Of a stretch of 64,000 bases of DNA, positions 45,097-53,613 are shown one piece after another. Source of the DNA: Desulfosporosinus orientis DSM 765. Lineage in GTDB: Bacteria > Bacillota > Desulfitobacteriia > Desulfitobacteriales > Desulfitobacteriaceae. The notes beneath the pieces were generated by a model. It was not told the origin of the DNA. It did not search any database and was given only the letters and a program-made list of their open reading frames with translations. The translations under genes and the position numbers were made by a program. The stretch covers positions 2,902,001 through 2,966,000 of the forward strand of contig NC_016584.1 of assembly GCF_000235605.1 (NCBI RefSeq), given 5' to 3'. Every line of letters begins with the position of its first letter. The first letter of the stretch is position 1.

Positions 45097-47368
45097 ACTA
45101 GAAAATGGTAGTGCATTGGTAGAGTCGTCATTGCCTTTTAAAACACAAAGAAAGCAGATGATGAGAGTGATATCTTTGGGATGGACAACAAGTATTCAAA
45201 AAACGAGCGGAGAAAAGGCGCCAGCAGCGCTATCTTTCATAGCATTGATTTCGGTGGCCTTAAGTTATTTTGGTTCATTTTTTCTTCAAACCCCCTGGGA
45301 AAATGACCCGATTTTTCTTCATTCCGCATTTGAGGGAGCTTGTATTTCAGTCGCTGTTTTTACGTTTCTTACTATGTGGCAGAATTATGAGCGTTGTTCC
45401 CATATCAATCGAGTTATTGGATTTGGGTTCTTGTTAGTTGGATTTTTTGATTTTATGCATACATATTATTATCCGGCTCTGAATCATCATCCCATGGGTT
45501 TTGTGGACCTATCATCTCGTTACTGGCTGTTGGGCCGGTTGACAGAAGGGATTACTCTCACACTGGGAACATTTAATTTCTTTGGCAGACTTCAAAAAAG
45601 GTGGGTAGGATTAATAATTACGATAACCATAGGATTAACGTTATCTTATGCTGTCTATGCTTATCAAGGGTTATTCCCACTTCTTTTAACTGAGAACGGC
45701 GGTGTAACTGCTGCTAAAGTTATTATCGAATATGTAATTACAGGGCTGTTTCTTTTAAATATAATTTTGCTGTATCCAACAATAAATAGAGAAGATTCCA
45801 TTATTGAAAAATATTTGGTTGTTGCCTTAATGATTGCCATCCTTGCTGAGAAAGCCTTTGCCTCCTATGCAAGCTTATCAAGTTTTGATTATACCTTTGG
45901 ACATGTCTTAAAAGTCTTGTACTATTTTTATCTTTATAAGGGGTTGTTTGCGTCCACAGTGTCTCACCCATACAGGTATTATGAGACCATACTTAACGAA
46001 TTACCTTTAGGTATCGTCAACTTTGATAAACAGGAAAACATTCGATTTGTCAATTATGAAGCTGCTAAGCTGATTGGAGTCACTCCCTCAGAGTTAATTG
46101 GCCTGAATGCTTCAGATTTTGAAAAAAGGTTTTATAGAAACAGGGAGAAATGCACAATCAGAGATGTAAGACCCGATACCAAACGGTTTTATAACTTTTT
46201 GCGAACCATTGAATACGGAACGGCTAAAGTCGAGTTGGAACTCAGCGGTTTTCAATTTTCTCGGGGCGGTTGGTTAGTGTATTTTAATGATGCTAAGATT
46301 GCACAACAATTTGAAAATTTACAGCTGCAAACAAAAACCATTTTAAATTCTATGGACAGCATGGTTTTAGTAACGGATGCCAGGGACCGAGTTACCATGT
46401 GCAATAACAGCTTTCTTTATTTGACAGGTCTCACTGAACCGGAAGTAGTAAACGAAAAAATAAGTAAGGTAAAGCACATCTTAGAACTAAAATTAAGCAA
46501 ACCAAATAAAGTAAAGAAAATACACGAAGTGATAGAAGGCAAATTCCGTAGTATGAATGGGGTACATCGGGATATAATTTTAAATCTTAACTCAGTTAAG
46601 GGAGCAAACGGCAACATTATTGGCACTGTGGCAGTTGCAACAGATGTTTCCTCCGTCCGCAAAGAAGCCGATAGGCTCCGACAGCGAGAAAAGCTTGCGG
46701 TTTTAGGCCAAATGGCGGCAGGGATCGGTCATGAAATACGGAATCCAATGACCACTGTTCGCGGGTTTCTGCAATTATTAGGAGAAAAAAAGCAATTTGC
46801 ATCCCAAAAAGCAGTCCTGGATTTAATGATATCAGAGCTTGACCGAGCAAATGCTATTATTACGGAATTTTTGATGCTTGCCCGTACTAAACAAACCAAC
46901 CTTAAGTTTCAAAACCTTAACGACATTTTAGATCACCTATATCCTCTCATTGAAGCGAATGCCTTTACCCAAAATAAACAGACTAAGTATGTGCCGGGAG
47001 CTATTTCAAGTCTTGAGCTCAATAAGAATGAGATTTCCCAGCTTATCATGAATTTAGTTCGCAATGGTCTTGAAGCCATGGAGGCAGGGGGGCTTCTTAC
47101 GATTCGAACCTATCAAAACGAAAATAGAGTACTATTGACAATTGAAGATGAGGGATCCGGTATTTCCACAGAACATCTAGAAAAGGTCGGAACACCATTT
47201 TTTACCACAAAAGACAACGGCACAGGCTTAGGGCTGGCAACGAGCTTTACAATCGCAGAAGCCCATAATGCCCAAATAGATATTGAGTCCAGTTCGAAAG
47301 GTACAAAATTCAATATATCGTTTCCCGTACCCGATGGGATTCATGACCAAGACACAATGATCGTTTAA
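45089..47368 (+). CDS. MASE3-PAS-histidine kinase, sporulation-kinase-like
   Basis: The protein (759 residues from 45089) is a membrane sensor kinase. Residues about 45-290 form a MASE3-type domain of 7-8 helices (FFDFMHTYYYPALNHHP, SSRYWLLGRLTEG). Two PAS domains follow (about 295-405 and 415-530). HisKA has GIGHEIRNPMTTVRGF with the phosphorylated His near residue 548. HATPase has NLVRNGLEAM, EDEGSGI and TGLGLATSF. It resembles the KinA-E phosphorelay kinases of spore formers. The start is unsure: no ribosome binding site precedes 45089, and a palindrome with a -10-like box covers it. ATG 45161 is a plausible later start. No response regulator is adjacent, as usual for phosphorelay kinases. 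Confidence 0.88.
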   Translation: MTILENGSALVESSLPFKTQRKQMMRVISLGWTTSIQKTSGEKAPAALSFIALISVALSYFGSFFLQTPWENDPIFLHSAFEGACISVAVFTFLTMWQNYERCSHINRVIGFGFLLVGFFDFMHTYYYPALNHHPMGFVDLSSRYWLLGRLTEGITLTLGTFNFFGRLQKRWVGLIITITIGLTLSYAVYAYQGLFPLLLTENGGVTAAKVIIEYVITGLFLLNIILLYPTINREDSIIEKYLVVALMIAILAEKAFASYASLSSFDYTFGHVLKVLYYFYLYKGLFASTVSHPYRYYETILNELPLGIVNFDKQENIRFVNYEAAKLIGVTPSELIGLNASDFEKRFYRNREKCTIRDVRPDTKRFYNFLRTIEYGTAKVELELSGFQFSRGGWLVYFNDAKIAQQFENLQLQTKTILNSMDSMVLVTDARDRVTMCNNSFLYLTGLTEPEVVNEKISKVKHILELKLSKPNKVKKIHEVIEGKFRSMNGVHRDIILNLNSVKGANGNIIGTVAVATDVSSVRKEADRLRQREKLAVLGQMAAGIGHEIRNPMTTVRGFLQLLGEKKQFASQKAVLDLMISELDRANAIITEFLMLARTKQTNLKFQNLNDILDHLYPLIEANAFTQNKQTKYVPGAISSLELNKNEISQLIMNLVRNGLEAMEAGGLLTIRTYQNENRVLLTIEDEGSGISTEHLEKVGTPFFTTKDNGTGLGLATSFTIAEAHNAQIDIESSSKGTKFNISFPVPDGIHDQDTMIV

Positions 47369-47457
47369 ATAATTCAATTAATATTTCCATTATAAAAACA
47401 ATTTGGCAGGATAATTCTCCCTTTTGTCGAAGTATGAAGGAGAGGGAGGGATAAAAC

Positions 47458-47652
47458 ATGCATTGTGAATTAATTAATAAGGATGTTCAAATTAATCTCT
47501 GGAAAGAAATTAAAAACCATAAAGATGTGGTTGTAAAAACAGTTTATAAATGCAGCGAATGCTATCCTGAGATCAAAGGATCCGGGGGCAGAAAGATGTT
47601 TGTATACTGTGGAAAAATGAGTGATGCTCAATGTCTGTTAAAACATATGTAG
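47458..47652 (+). CDS. 64-residue cysteine-containing protein, unknown
   Basis: The small cytosolic protein has VYKCSECYPEIKGSGGRKMF and then VYCGKMSDAQCLL. The C-x2-C plus two more cysteines could bind zinc. A GGAGAGGGAGGG tract precedes the ATG. It has its own terminator. I do not recognise the family. Confidence 0.6.
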   Translation: MHCELINKDVQINLWKEIKNHKDVVVKTVYKCSECYPEIKGSGGRKMFVYCGKMSDAQCLLKHM

Positions 47653-47680
47653 TCCATGATAATCAGAAATAAAATTATAA

Positions 47681-47728
47681 AAAATCCGATTGAAGTTACA
47701 CCGATTTGTAATTTCAATCGGATTTTTT
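47681..47728. terminator. Strong terminator after the 64-residue gene
   Basis: AAAATCCGATTGAA (47681-47694) pairs perfectly with TTCAATCGGATTTT (47713-47726), with a T-run beyond. Confidence 0.85.
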
Positions 47729-47773
47729 AATTTTGGGTGGACGATAATGAACTTTCCCCAGCCTTAATGGTGC

Positions 47774-47815
47774 AATAATGTAATAGTTATCATAAAAGAT
47801 AATTATTACATTATT
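47774..47815. promoter_or_regulatory. Large inverted repeat ahead of the double-cubane/corrinoid operon
   Basis: Arms of 18 bases (47774-47791 and 47798-47815) match at 17 positions around a 6-base centre. The core is TGTAATA...TATTACA and TTATC...GATAA. It lies about 65 bases upstream of the first gene of the operon and lacks a T-run, so an operator is likely. No regulator gene is adjacent. Confidence 0.5.
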
Positions 47816-47878
47816 ATTTGGAAGGACTCTGTCTTCATTGTGTAGAATCAGTTTAAGAATTGAATTGAAGAGGGTGAA

Positions 47879-48661
47879 GTGGTGATAACTGCTGGGATTG
47901 ACGTGGGTTCTACAGCAACAAAAGCCGTTATATTTGATGGAACTATCAGGAGTTATGGAATTATTCCAACGGGGTGGAATCCCAAAGAGGCCGGAAGGTC
48001 TGTTTTACTTGAAGTGCTAAAAAAAGCCGGGCTTAAGGAAAAGGACATAGGTGCAATTGTTGGCACAGGCTATGGACGGGTGTCTCTGCCTTTTGTCCAG
48101 CAAAAAGTAACGGAAATTACTTGTCATGCCAAGGGCGCGAGATTTCTCTTTCCCCAAACCAGAACCGTCATAGACATAGGCGGCCAAGACAGTAAGGTTA
48201 TTGCAGTCGGCGAAGACGGTTCAGTTACTGATTTTATCATGAATGATAAATGTGCAGCCGGTACTGGGCGCTTTTTGCAAGTTATGACGGGAATTCTGGA
48301 TATTACCTTAGATGAATTAGGGCAAATGGCATCCGCCAGCCAACCTGTAAGTATTAACAATATGTGTACGGTTTTCGCAGAATCCGAAATTATCGGCCTT
48401 CTCGCCCAAGAAGTTTCTAAAGAAGCCATAGCTTCAGGGATTGTGCAAACCATAGCTAATAAAATTATCAGCCTGGCTTCCCGAGTCCCTTGTCTTGAGG
48501 AAATCACGTTTACAGGCGGAGTGGCTAATAATCCGGAGATTTGCGCCAGCTTATCCTCGGCTTTTGGGGCCAAATTTAATATCGCCCATCAGCCCCAGAT
48601 TATAGGAGCGTTAGGAGCAGCTATTTTAGGCTATGAAAAACAAATGAAAAAGGTGATGTAA
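47879..48661 (+). CDS. YjiL-type ATP-dependent activase (BadF/HgdC family)
   Basis: The 260-residue protein is an ASKHA-fold ATPase of the 2-hydroxyacyl-CoA dehydratase activator family. Its phosphate loop is GIDVGSTATKAVIFDG and the second is VIDIGGQDSKVIAV. The two cysteines that would bridge a 4Fe-4S cluster between monomers are in NDKCAAGTGRFL near residue 125 and NNMCTVFAESE near 164. It uses ATP hydrolysis to push an electron into a partner iron-sulfur protein. Two bases separate it from the partner gene. GTG start behind a GAGGGTG site. It heads a four- or five-gene unit with corrinoid and methyltransferase genes. Confidence 0.88.
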   Translation: MVITAGIDVGSTATKAVIFDGTIRSYGIIPTGWNPKEAGRSVLLEVLKKAGLKEKDIGAIVGTGYGRVSLPFVQQKVTEITCHAKGARFLFPQTRTVIDIGGQDSKVIAVGEDGSVTDFIMNDKCAAGTGRFLQVMTGILDITLDELGQMASASQPVSINNMCTVFAESEIIGLLAQEVSKEAIASGIVQTIANKIISLASRVPCLEEITFTGGVANNPEICASLSSAFGAKFNIAHQPQIIGALGAAILGYEKQMKKVM

Positions 48662-48663
48662 TC

Positions 48664-49812
48664 ATGGAAGCTGATTGCTTATGTGAATTTGAGAATTTGC
48701 GGGCCAAGAGCATCAAGTCAATTCAAGCAGCCAAAGAAGACGGCCGCAAAATTGTTGGGAAATACTGTATCTACTCCCCCATGGAAATAGTCCTGGCTGC
48801 CGGAGCCATTCCCATTCCATTGTGCAGTACCAAGCAGGACCCTATTGCTGCTGCTGAAAAGGTTTTGCCCAGAAATTTATGCCCGCTTATTAAATCAAGC
48901 TATGGATATGCAGCATCCGGTGCCTGTCCGTATTTTAATGCCTCGGATCTTCTTATTGCTGAAACTACTTGTGATGGGAAGAAAAAGATGTATGAACTTC
49001 TTTCCGAAATAAAACCTCTTCACTTACTCCAGCTTCCCCAAAAGCAGGATAAAGAGGCTTTAGAGTATTGGTATGGAGAAATTATTAAACTAAAAGATCG
49101 GCTGGAAGAAGAGTTTGGAGTAACGATAACGGAACAAGATTTGCGAAAAGCCATTCACTTGATGAATGAAGAACGGCGTTCTCTCAAGGATTTCCAGGAT
49201 ATCGCCAAACTTAAGCCTTCCCCTATTAGTGGTATGGATATACTGATGGTTCTATATAATCGGGGGTTTAGTATCGATAAAGAAGAAGCGATAGCCTTGG
49301 TGGACAGCTTAACCTCTGAGTTAAAGGAATTATATCGTCAGGGAAGTAGCCCATTTAATGCCAAGACGCCAAGACTATTGTTAACCGGGGTTCCTGTTGG
49401 GATCGGCTCGCACAAAGTTGTAGAGATAATCGAAGCAAGCGGCGGAAATGTTGTGTGTTTTGAAAGCTGCGGAGGATATAAAGCAGTGTATGACCAAGTC
49501 GATGAAGAAAAGCCCCCGCTTTTGGCAATAGCCGAAAAGTATCTTAGAACGCCCTGTTCCTGCATGTCACCTAATAGGGACCGCTATGAGCTTTTGGAAC
49601 AATTAGTGGATGAATTCAAGATTGACGGGGTCGTGGATCTTACTTGGCAAGCCTGTCATACCTATAACATTGAGTCCCATAGTTTGAAAAAATACCTACA
49701 GACGAAGAAAAACTGTCCCTTCTTGCAAATTGAAACGGACTATTCAGAATCTGATATCGGGCAACTAAGAGTTCGGATTGAAGCTTTCATAGAAATGATC
49801 GCCAGTGCCTAA
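48664..49812 (+). CDS. YjiM-type double-cubane-cluster protein (HgdB family)
   Basis: The 382-residue protein belongs to the HgdB/FldB family and matches the stand-alone branch (E. coli YjiM, double-cubane-cluster proteins) rather than the two-subunit dehydratases. Cysteines occur at PRNLCPLIKSS, SGACPYFNAS, AETTCDGKKKMYE, FESCGGYK, TPCSCMSPN and WQACHTY, enough for an 8Fe cluster. Partner of the ATPase just upstream. Such proteins carry out ATP-driven, very low potential reductions; their natural substrates are mostly unknown. No acyl-CoA dehydratase alpha subunit is present. Being followed by a corrinoid protein, it may reduce the inactive cob(II)alamin state or a methyl donor; this is my inference. 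Confidence 0.82.
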   Translation: MEADCLCEFENLRAKSIKSIQAAKEDGRKIVGKYCIYSPMEIVLAAGAIPIPLCSTKQDPIAAAEKVLPRNLCPLIKSSYGYAASGACPYFNASDLLIAETTCDGKKKMYELLSEIKPLHLLQLPQKQDKEALEYWYGEIIKLKDRLEEEFGVTITEQDLRKAIHLMNEERRSLKDFQDIAKLKPSPISGMDILMVLYNRGFSIDKEEAIALVDSLTSELKELYRQGSSPFNAKTPRLLLTGVPVGIGSHKVVEIIEASGGNVVCFESCGGYKAVYDQVDEEKPPLLAIAEKYLRTPCSCMSPNRDRYELLEQLVDEFKIDGVVDLTWQACHTYNIESHSLKKYLQTKKNCPFLQIETDYSESDIGQLRVRIEAFIEMIASA

Positions 49813-49872
49813 GGTCTCTGTTAATTTGTTTCGGGCAATAGACAAATTTGTGAAGAGAAGAGGAGACGAAGT

Positions 49873-50523
49873 ATGTCGGATTTAAAGAAGAAATTTTTAA
49901 GTGAATTAGCAGATTCTGTTGTCAATATGGATGAAGCAATGACGGCAGACCTTGCTCAAAGGTATATTGAGAATCACTTTAATCCTTTAGAAGGAATTAA
50001 TCAAGGTTTAGCCCAGGGGATGGATCGTGCGGGTGTTTTATACGAAGAGGAGGAGTACTTTATTCCTGAGCTGCTGATGTGTTCTGATGCCATGTATGCC
50101 GGCTTAGATGTTTTACGACCCCATTTGCAGAAGCGGGAAGGTGATATCACTCGTAAAGCTGTTATTGGGGTTGTTCAGGGAGATACTCATGATATTGGCA
50201 AAAACCTCGTCAAGATCATGTTGGAAACGGTAGGCTTTGAAGTAGCGGATTTAGGCAGAGATGTGCCGCCTATTGACTTTATCGTCAAGGCTAAAGAAAT
50301 TCAGGCAGACATTATTGCCCTATCTACCCTAATGACAACCACCATGGAAGGGATGCAAGAAGTAATGCAGCTCTTAGAAAAAGAAAAGCTGCAAGAGAAA
50401 ATCAAAGTTATGGTTGGCGGCGGGCCGATATCTAAAGGTTTTGCCGACAGAATCGGCGCCTACTATGCAGATGATGCTTCCAAGGCCGCAAATTTAGCTT
50501 TGAATTTGGTGAAGGAAGGTTAA
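49873..50523 (+). CDS. Corrinoid (B12-binding) methyl-carrier protein
   Basis: The 216-residue protein has the two-domain plan of MtbC/MttC-type carriers. A helical cap (about 1-88) contains FIPELLMCSDAMYAGLDVL. A Rossmann B12-binding domain follows with GDTHDIGKNLVKIMLE near residue 105, whose His ligates cobalt, and STLMTTTMEGM and VGGGPIS. Usual length. It carries a methyl group between a methyltransferase and an acceptor. The MtaA-like gene is 4 bases downstream. A dedicated substrate:corrinoid methyltransferase (MtaB, MttB or similar) is absent from the window. Confidence 0.92.
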   Translation: MSDLKKKFLSELADSVVNMDEAMTADLAQRYIENHFNPLEGINQGLAQGMDRAGVLYEEEEYFIPELLMCSDAMYAGLDVLRPHLQKREGDITRKAVIGVVQGDTHDIGKNLVKIMLETVGFEVADLGRDVPPIDFIVKAKEIQADIIALSTLMTTTMEGMQEVMQLLEKEKLQEKIKVMVGGGPISKGFADRIGAYYADDASKAANLALNLVKEG

Positions 50524-50527
50524 GACT

Positions 50528-51592
50528 ATGAAGGACAAAATGACTCCTATGGAAAGAGCGAAGGCTATTGCCAGAGGAGAAACAGCGGACCGCTTGCCCT
50601 GCAACCCTAATGTAGCTAATGGGGTTGCCAGAGTGTATGGCTGCAAAATATCCGAATTTAATAGTAATGCCCGGCTTATAGCCGATGCTCAAATCGCCTC
50701 TTATCGGCGTTTTGGTTATGATGGGGTGAGAATATTCACGGATTTGTTTCCATGGGCAGAAGCAATGGGAGCCAAGATACATTTTCCGGAAGACAATACT
50801 GCCGACCTGGCATCTCCTGCCATCAGTGATCTCAGCCAAATTGATAATTTGGAAGCGGCTGATCCCTATAAAGACGGCCGTTTGCCCATTCATATTGAAG
50901 CCATGAAATATTTAATCGATGAGTTAGGAAAAGAAGTCCCTTGTGCCGGCGGGATTGTCGGGCCTTTCACTAATGCCTTCTTTTTATTAGGAATTGAGAA
51001 GATGAGCAAACTGATTTTCACGAATCCCGGGGTTGTTCATCGCGCTTGCCAGGTTTCTTTAGAAACTTGTCTCAGATATGCTCAGGCGATCATTGATCTG
51101 GGTCTTACTCCAACCATTTCTGAACCCATGTCTTCCTGTACCATAGTAAGTCCTAAGCATTTTCGTGAATTTGGCGAACCTTATGTGAAAAAGTTAGTGG
51201 AATACATTAATTCCAAAGGGAAACCTGTGACCATGCATATTTGCGGAAAGACCGAAAAGATATGGGAAGATGTGGTGGCCATGGGTATTGCCGGATTCAG
51301 TGTGGATAATGTAGTTGATCTGCAAAAATGCAAGGAACAGATCGGAGACAGGGTTAAAATATTGGGACATGTGGACCCCTCAAATGTGATGTATGCAGGC
51401 ACTCCTGCCGACGTTCGGGAGGCGGTGGTAAAGTGCGTGCAGCAGGCCTGGGATTCTCCCAAAGGCTATGTTATTATGTCGGGCTGTAGCTTGCCTGTTG
51501 AAACGCCTTTAAGAAATATTGAAGCTATGATGGATGCCGCTCGGGAGATCGGCTATCCTATCGATCCTGAAAAGCTGGATAAAATGATTTAA
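50528..51592 (+). CDS. MtaA/MtbA-like methyltransferase (uroporphyrinogen decarboxylase family)
   Basis: The 354-residue protein has the UroD fold used by corrinoid-dependent methyltransferases (MtaA, MtbA, CmuA C-terminal). The N-terminal MTPMERAKAIARGETADRLPCNP is the usual opening. The zinc site is MHICGKT near residue 238 and MSGCSLP near 318, the HxC...C pattern that activates a thiol. It would move a methyl group between the corrinoid protein and a thiol such as coenzyme M-like or another acceptor; it is not a heme enzyme, because heme genes are absent and the zinc motif is present. It follows the carrier gene by 4 bases. Confidence 0.88.
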   Translation: MKDKMTPMERAKAIARGETADRLPCNPNVANGVARVYGCKISEFNSNARLIADAQIASYRRFGYDGVRIFTDLFPWAEAMGAKIHFPEDNTADLASPAISDLSQIDNLEAADPYKDGRLPIHIEAMKYLIDELGKEVPCAGGIVGPFTNAFFLLGIEKMSKLIFTNPGVVHRACQVSLETCLRYAQAIIDLGLTPTISEPMSSCTIVSPKHFREFGEPYVKKLVEYINSKGKPVTMHICGKTEKIWEDVVAMGIAGFSVDNVVDLQKCKEQIGDRVKILGHVDPSNVMYAGTPADVREAVVKCVQQAWDSPKGYVIMSGCSLPVETPLRNIEAMMDAAREIGYPIDPEKLDKMI

Positions 51593-51653
51593 ATCTCAGA
51601 GTCAGCATATACATTAAGTACGTATAAATCCATCTTAAAAAGGGAGTATCTAA

Positions 51654-52271
51654 ATGGTAAAATTAATCATCCTTACCTTTGATGGAACTGTGGTGGATTC
51701 AAAGGAAGTCTCCGTCGCTATTTATAACAAACTTGCTGATAAATATGGGACACAGAAAGTCGACGATATCAGGAACATACAGCGGCTTCCTTTACTTGAC
51801 CGCTTTAAGGCTCTGCATATTCCCCTCTATAAGCTGCCCTTATTTATTGGAGACTTTACTAAGCTTTATAAGCATTCACTTAAGGGCATAAAGATGGTGA
51901 AGGGGATGAGAGAGTTATTACTGGGATTGAAAAAAAGTGGCAATCAATTAGCCATTGTTTCATCTAATTCGGAAAATAACATTAGTGATTATTTTCGAGA
52001 AGCCCAACTTGAGGTAATCGATACCATCATTTGTTGTACCAGTTTGTTAGGCAAGGAAAAGTATATTAAGAAAGTGCTTGCCATACACAAAGTGCAGCCT
52101 TCAGAAGCGATCTTTGTTGGTGATGAATTAAGAGATATTAAAGCTTGTAAAAAATTAGGGATACCTATTATTTGGGTTGACTGGGGATACGATTTGAAGG
52201 AGATGATCATTGAGGAACCCCCCGATTATATTGCTCATTCACCCCAGGATATTTTAGAAGTATTGAATTAA
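51654..52271 (+). CDS. HAD-superfamily protein with a lost nucleophile
   Basis: The 205-residue protein is a phosphoglycolate-phosphatase-like HAD. Motif I reads LTFDGTVVDS, where DxDGT is expected: the first, nucleophilic Asp is Thr (codon ACC). Motif II is IVSSNS, the motif III lysine is in GKEKYIKKV, and motif IV is FVGDELRDIKA. Without the nucleophile it is unlikely to be a normal phosphatase and may be a binding or regulatory protein. A GGGAG site precedes the ATG. It lies 61 bases after the methyltransferase, probably cotranscribed. Confidence 0.8.
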   Translation: MVKLIILTFDGTVVDSKEVSVAIYNKLADKYGTQKVDDIRNIQRLPLLDRFKALHIPLYKLPLFIGDFTKLYKHSLKGIKMVKGMRELLLGLKKSGNQLAIVSSNSENNISDYFREAQLEVIDTIICCTSLLGKEKYIKKVLAIHKVQPSEAIFVGDELRDIKACKKLGIPIIWVDWGYDLKEMIIEEPPDYIAHSPQDILEVLN

Positions 52272-52307
52272 TAGCCAACATATAATTTAAGGTATATCAT
52301 GGTACAA

Positions 52308-52331
52308 ACCCTGAGTATTAACTCGGGGTTA
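52308..52331 (+). terminator. Hairpin after the HAD gene
   Basis: AACCCTGAGT (52308-52317) pairs with ACTCGGGGTT (52322-52331), one G-T pair. There is no long T-run, so it is a weak terminator. Confidence 0.5.
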
Positions 52332-52371
52332 AAGTTATCTGTTCTCCTATGAATATTTTACTAAAATGATA

Positions 52372-52400
52372 TTGACAAGTAAGAATAGATTTAACATAAT
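52372..52400 (+). promoter_or_regulatory. Promoter of the RND efflux operon
   Basis: TTGACA (52372-52377) and CATAAT (52395-52400) are spaced by 17 bases, 44 bases ahead of the adaptor gene start. Confidence 0.8.
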
Positions 52401-52443
52401 GAAGCGAAATTACTAGTGGTTCAATTTAATGAGGGGTGAATAT

Positions 52444-53601
52444 ATGAGTAAAAAGAGAGTGGTCTTAGGGTTAATTATCGTTATTATTTTTATTGGCGGG
52501 GTTGCATTTTTTCATGAATTTGGATCTCTATCTATCAATGCAGCCAAGGATAAGGGAAGTGCTGCAGCGGTTACAAGCAACAAGGTTGCAGTGAAAGTCA
52601 TCACGCCAAAAGAAGCAGCTCAAAGCGATGGCTCATACTATAAAGCAACAATAGAAGCTGATCAGGAAGGGATCGTGTCTTCAAAAAACAGCGGCAAAGT
52701 CATCAGTGTATTATTTGATGATGGGAAGCAAGTTACCCAGGGTGAGCCCCTTGTCCAGTTAGATGATCAGGATACAAAAAATCAGATCAAGACCGCTGAA
52801 AGCCAGTTAGAGGTTTCTAAAGCTGCTATGCTAAAGACGGAGGCCAACCTGGAGAGTAGTCAGCGATCCTATGATCGTATAAAAACCTTAGTAGAACAGG
52901 GGGCTGTTGCCCAAGTTGAACTGGAAAACGCAGAAACTTCTCTGAAAATGGTGAAGGCGGATGAAGCTTCCTGTCAGGCAGCGATTCAAGCAGCACAGAC
53001 CACTATTGATAATCTGCAAACGACATTGGCTGATATGGTAGTACGGGCTCCAATCAGCGGGGTTATGGATGGGAAAAATGTCAGTGTTGGGCAATTCCTC
53101 ACTCCGGGAAATGTTTTAGGAACGGTTAAGGATATCGCCTTGATTGATGCTTCTATTGAGGTAGATCAGGCCTTGATTCAAAACATAACAATTGAACAAA
53201 AGGCTACAGTAAAGCTTAATGAAGATGATACTGCTTATGAGGGTGTTGTGAAAAGCATTACCCCCTCTGCCGATCCATCCTCTCGCGCCTTTAAGGTGAA
53301 GATACAGTTGAATAATGAAAACTTGTCCTTAAGACCGGGGGTATTTGCGAAGGTTATGCTGACGGATGATACTAAAACCCAGAGTTTTGTGATCCCGGTT
53401 AGCGTGATTATTGGCAACGAGGGAAATTATTATGTCTACATAAATGATAACGGGGTTGTGAAAAAACAGACAGTAACCGTGGGAAATCTGGCAAACAATC
53501 AAGCAGAGATTAAATCAGGCCTAAAAGGAAATGAATCCATTATCTCGACAAACCTCAACATGCTTCAAGAGGGTGATGAAATCACGGTGGTTTCAGAATA
53601 G
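52444..53601 (+). CDS. RND efflux membrane-fusion (adaptor) protein
   Basis: The 385-residue protein is a HlyD/AcrA-type adaptor. One N-terminal membrane anchor (VVLGLIIVIIFIGGVAFF, residues 6-23) is followed by a lipoyl-like half-motif (GIVSSKNSGKVISVLFDDGKQV ends GIVSSKNSG), a coiled-coil hairpin (about 115-195: QIKTAESQLEVSKAAM and onward), the second lipoyl half (MVVRAPISGVMDGKNV) and a beta-barrel domain (VKSITPSADPSSRAFKV). The ATG at 52444 is chosen because GAGGGGTG lies 5 bases ahead; an ATG at 52429 lies before it. The permease follows 12 bases later. In a Gram-positive-type cell without an outer membrane TolC the pair would pump at the cytoplasmic membrane. Confidence 0.9.
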   Translation: MSKKRVVLGLIIVIIFIGGVAFFHEFGSLSINAAKDKGSAAAVTSNKVAVKVITPKEAAQSDGSYYKATIEADQEGIVSSKNSGKVISVLFDDGKQVTQGEPLVQLDDQDTKNQIKTAESQLEVSKAAMLKTEANLESSQRSYDRIKTLVEQGAVAQVELENAETSLKMVKADEASCQAAIQAAQTTIDNLQTTLADMVVRAPISGVMDGKNVSVGQFLTPGNVLGTVKDIALIDASIEVDQALIQNITIEQKATVKLNEDDTAYEGVVKSITPSADPSSRAFKVKIQLNNENLSLRPGVFAKVMLTDDTKTQSFVIPVSVIIGNEGNYYVYINDNGVVKKQTVTVGNLANNQAEIKSGLKGNESIISTNLNMLQEGDEITVVSE

Positions 53602-53613
53602 GGGGACAAGGGT

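Noticed and set aside
48664-49812. 2-hydroxyacyl-CoA dehydratase
   Set aside because: There is only one HgdB-like subunit with a single-polypeptide cysteine pattern, and no CoA-transferase or second subunit.
50528-51592. Heme biosynthesis uroporphyrinogen decarboxylase (hemE)
   Set aside because: The HxC...C zinc site and the adjacent corrinoid carrier point to an MtaA-type methyltransferase.
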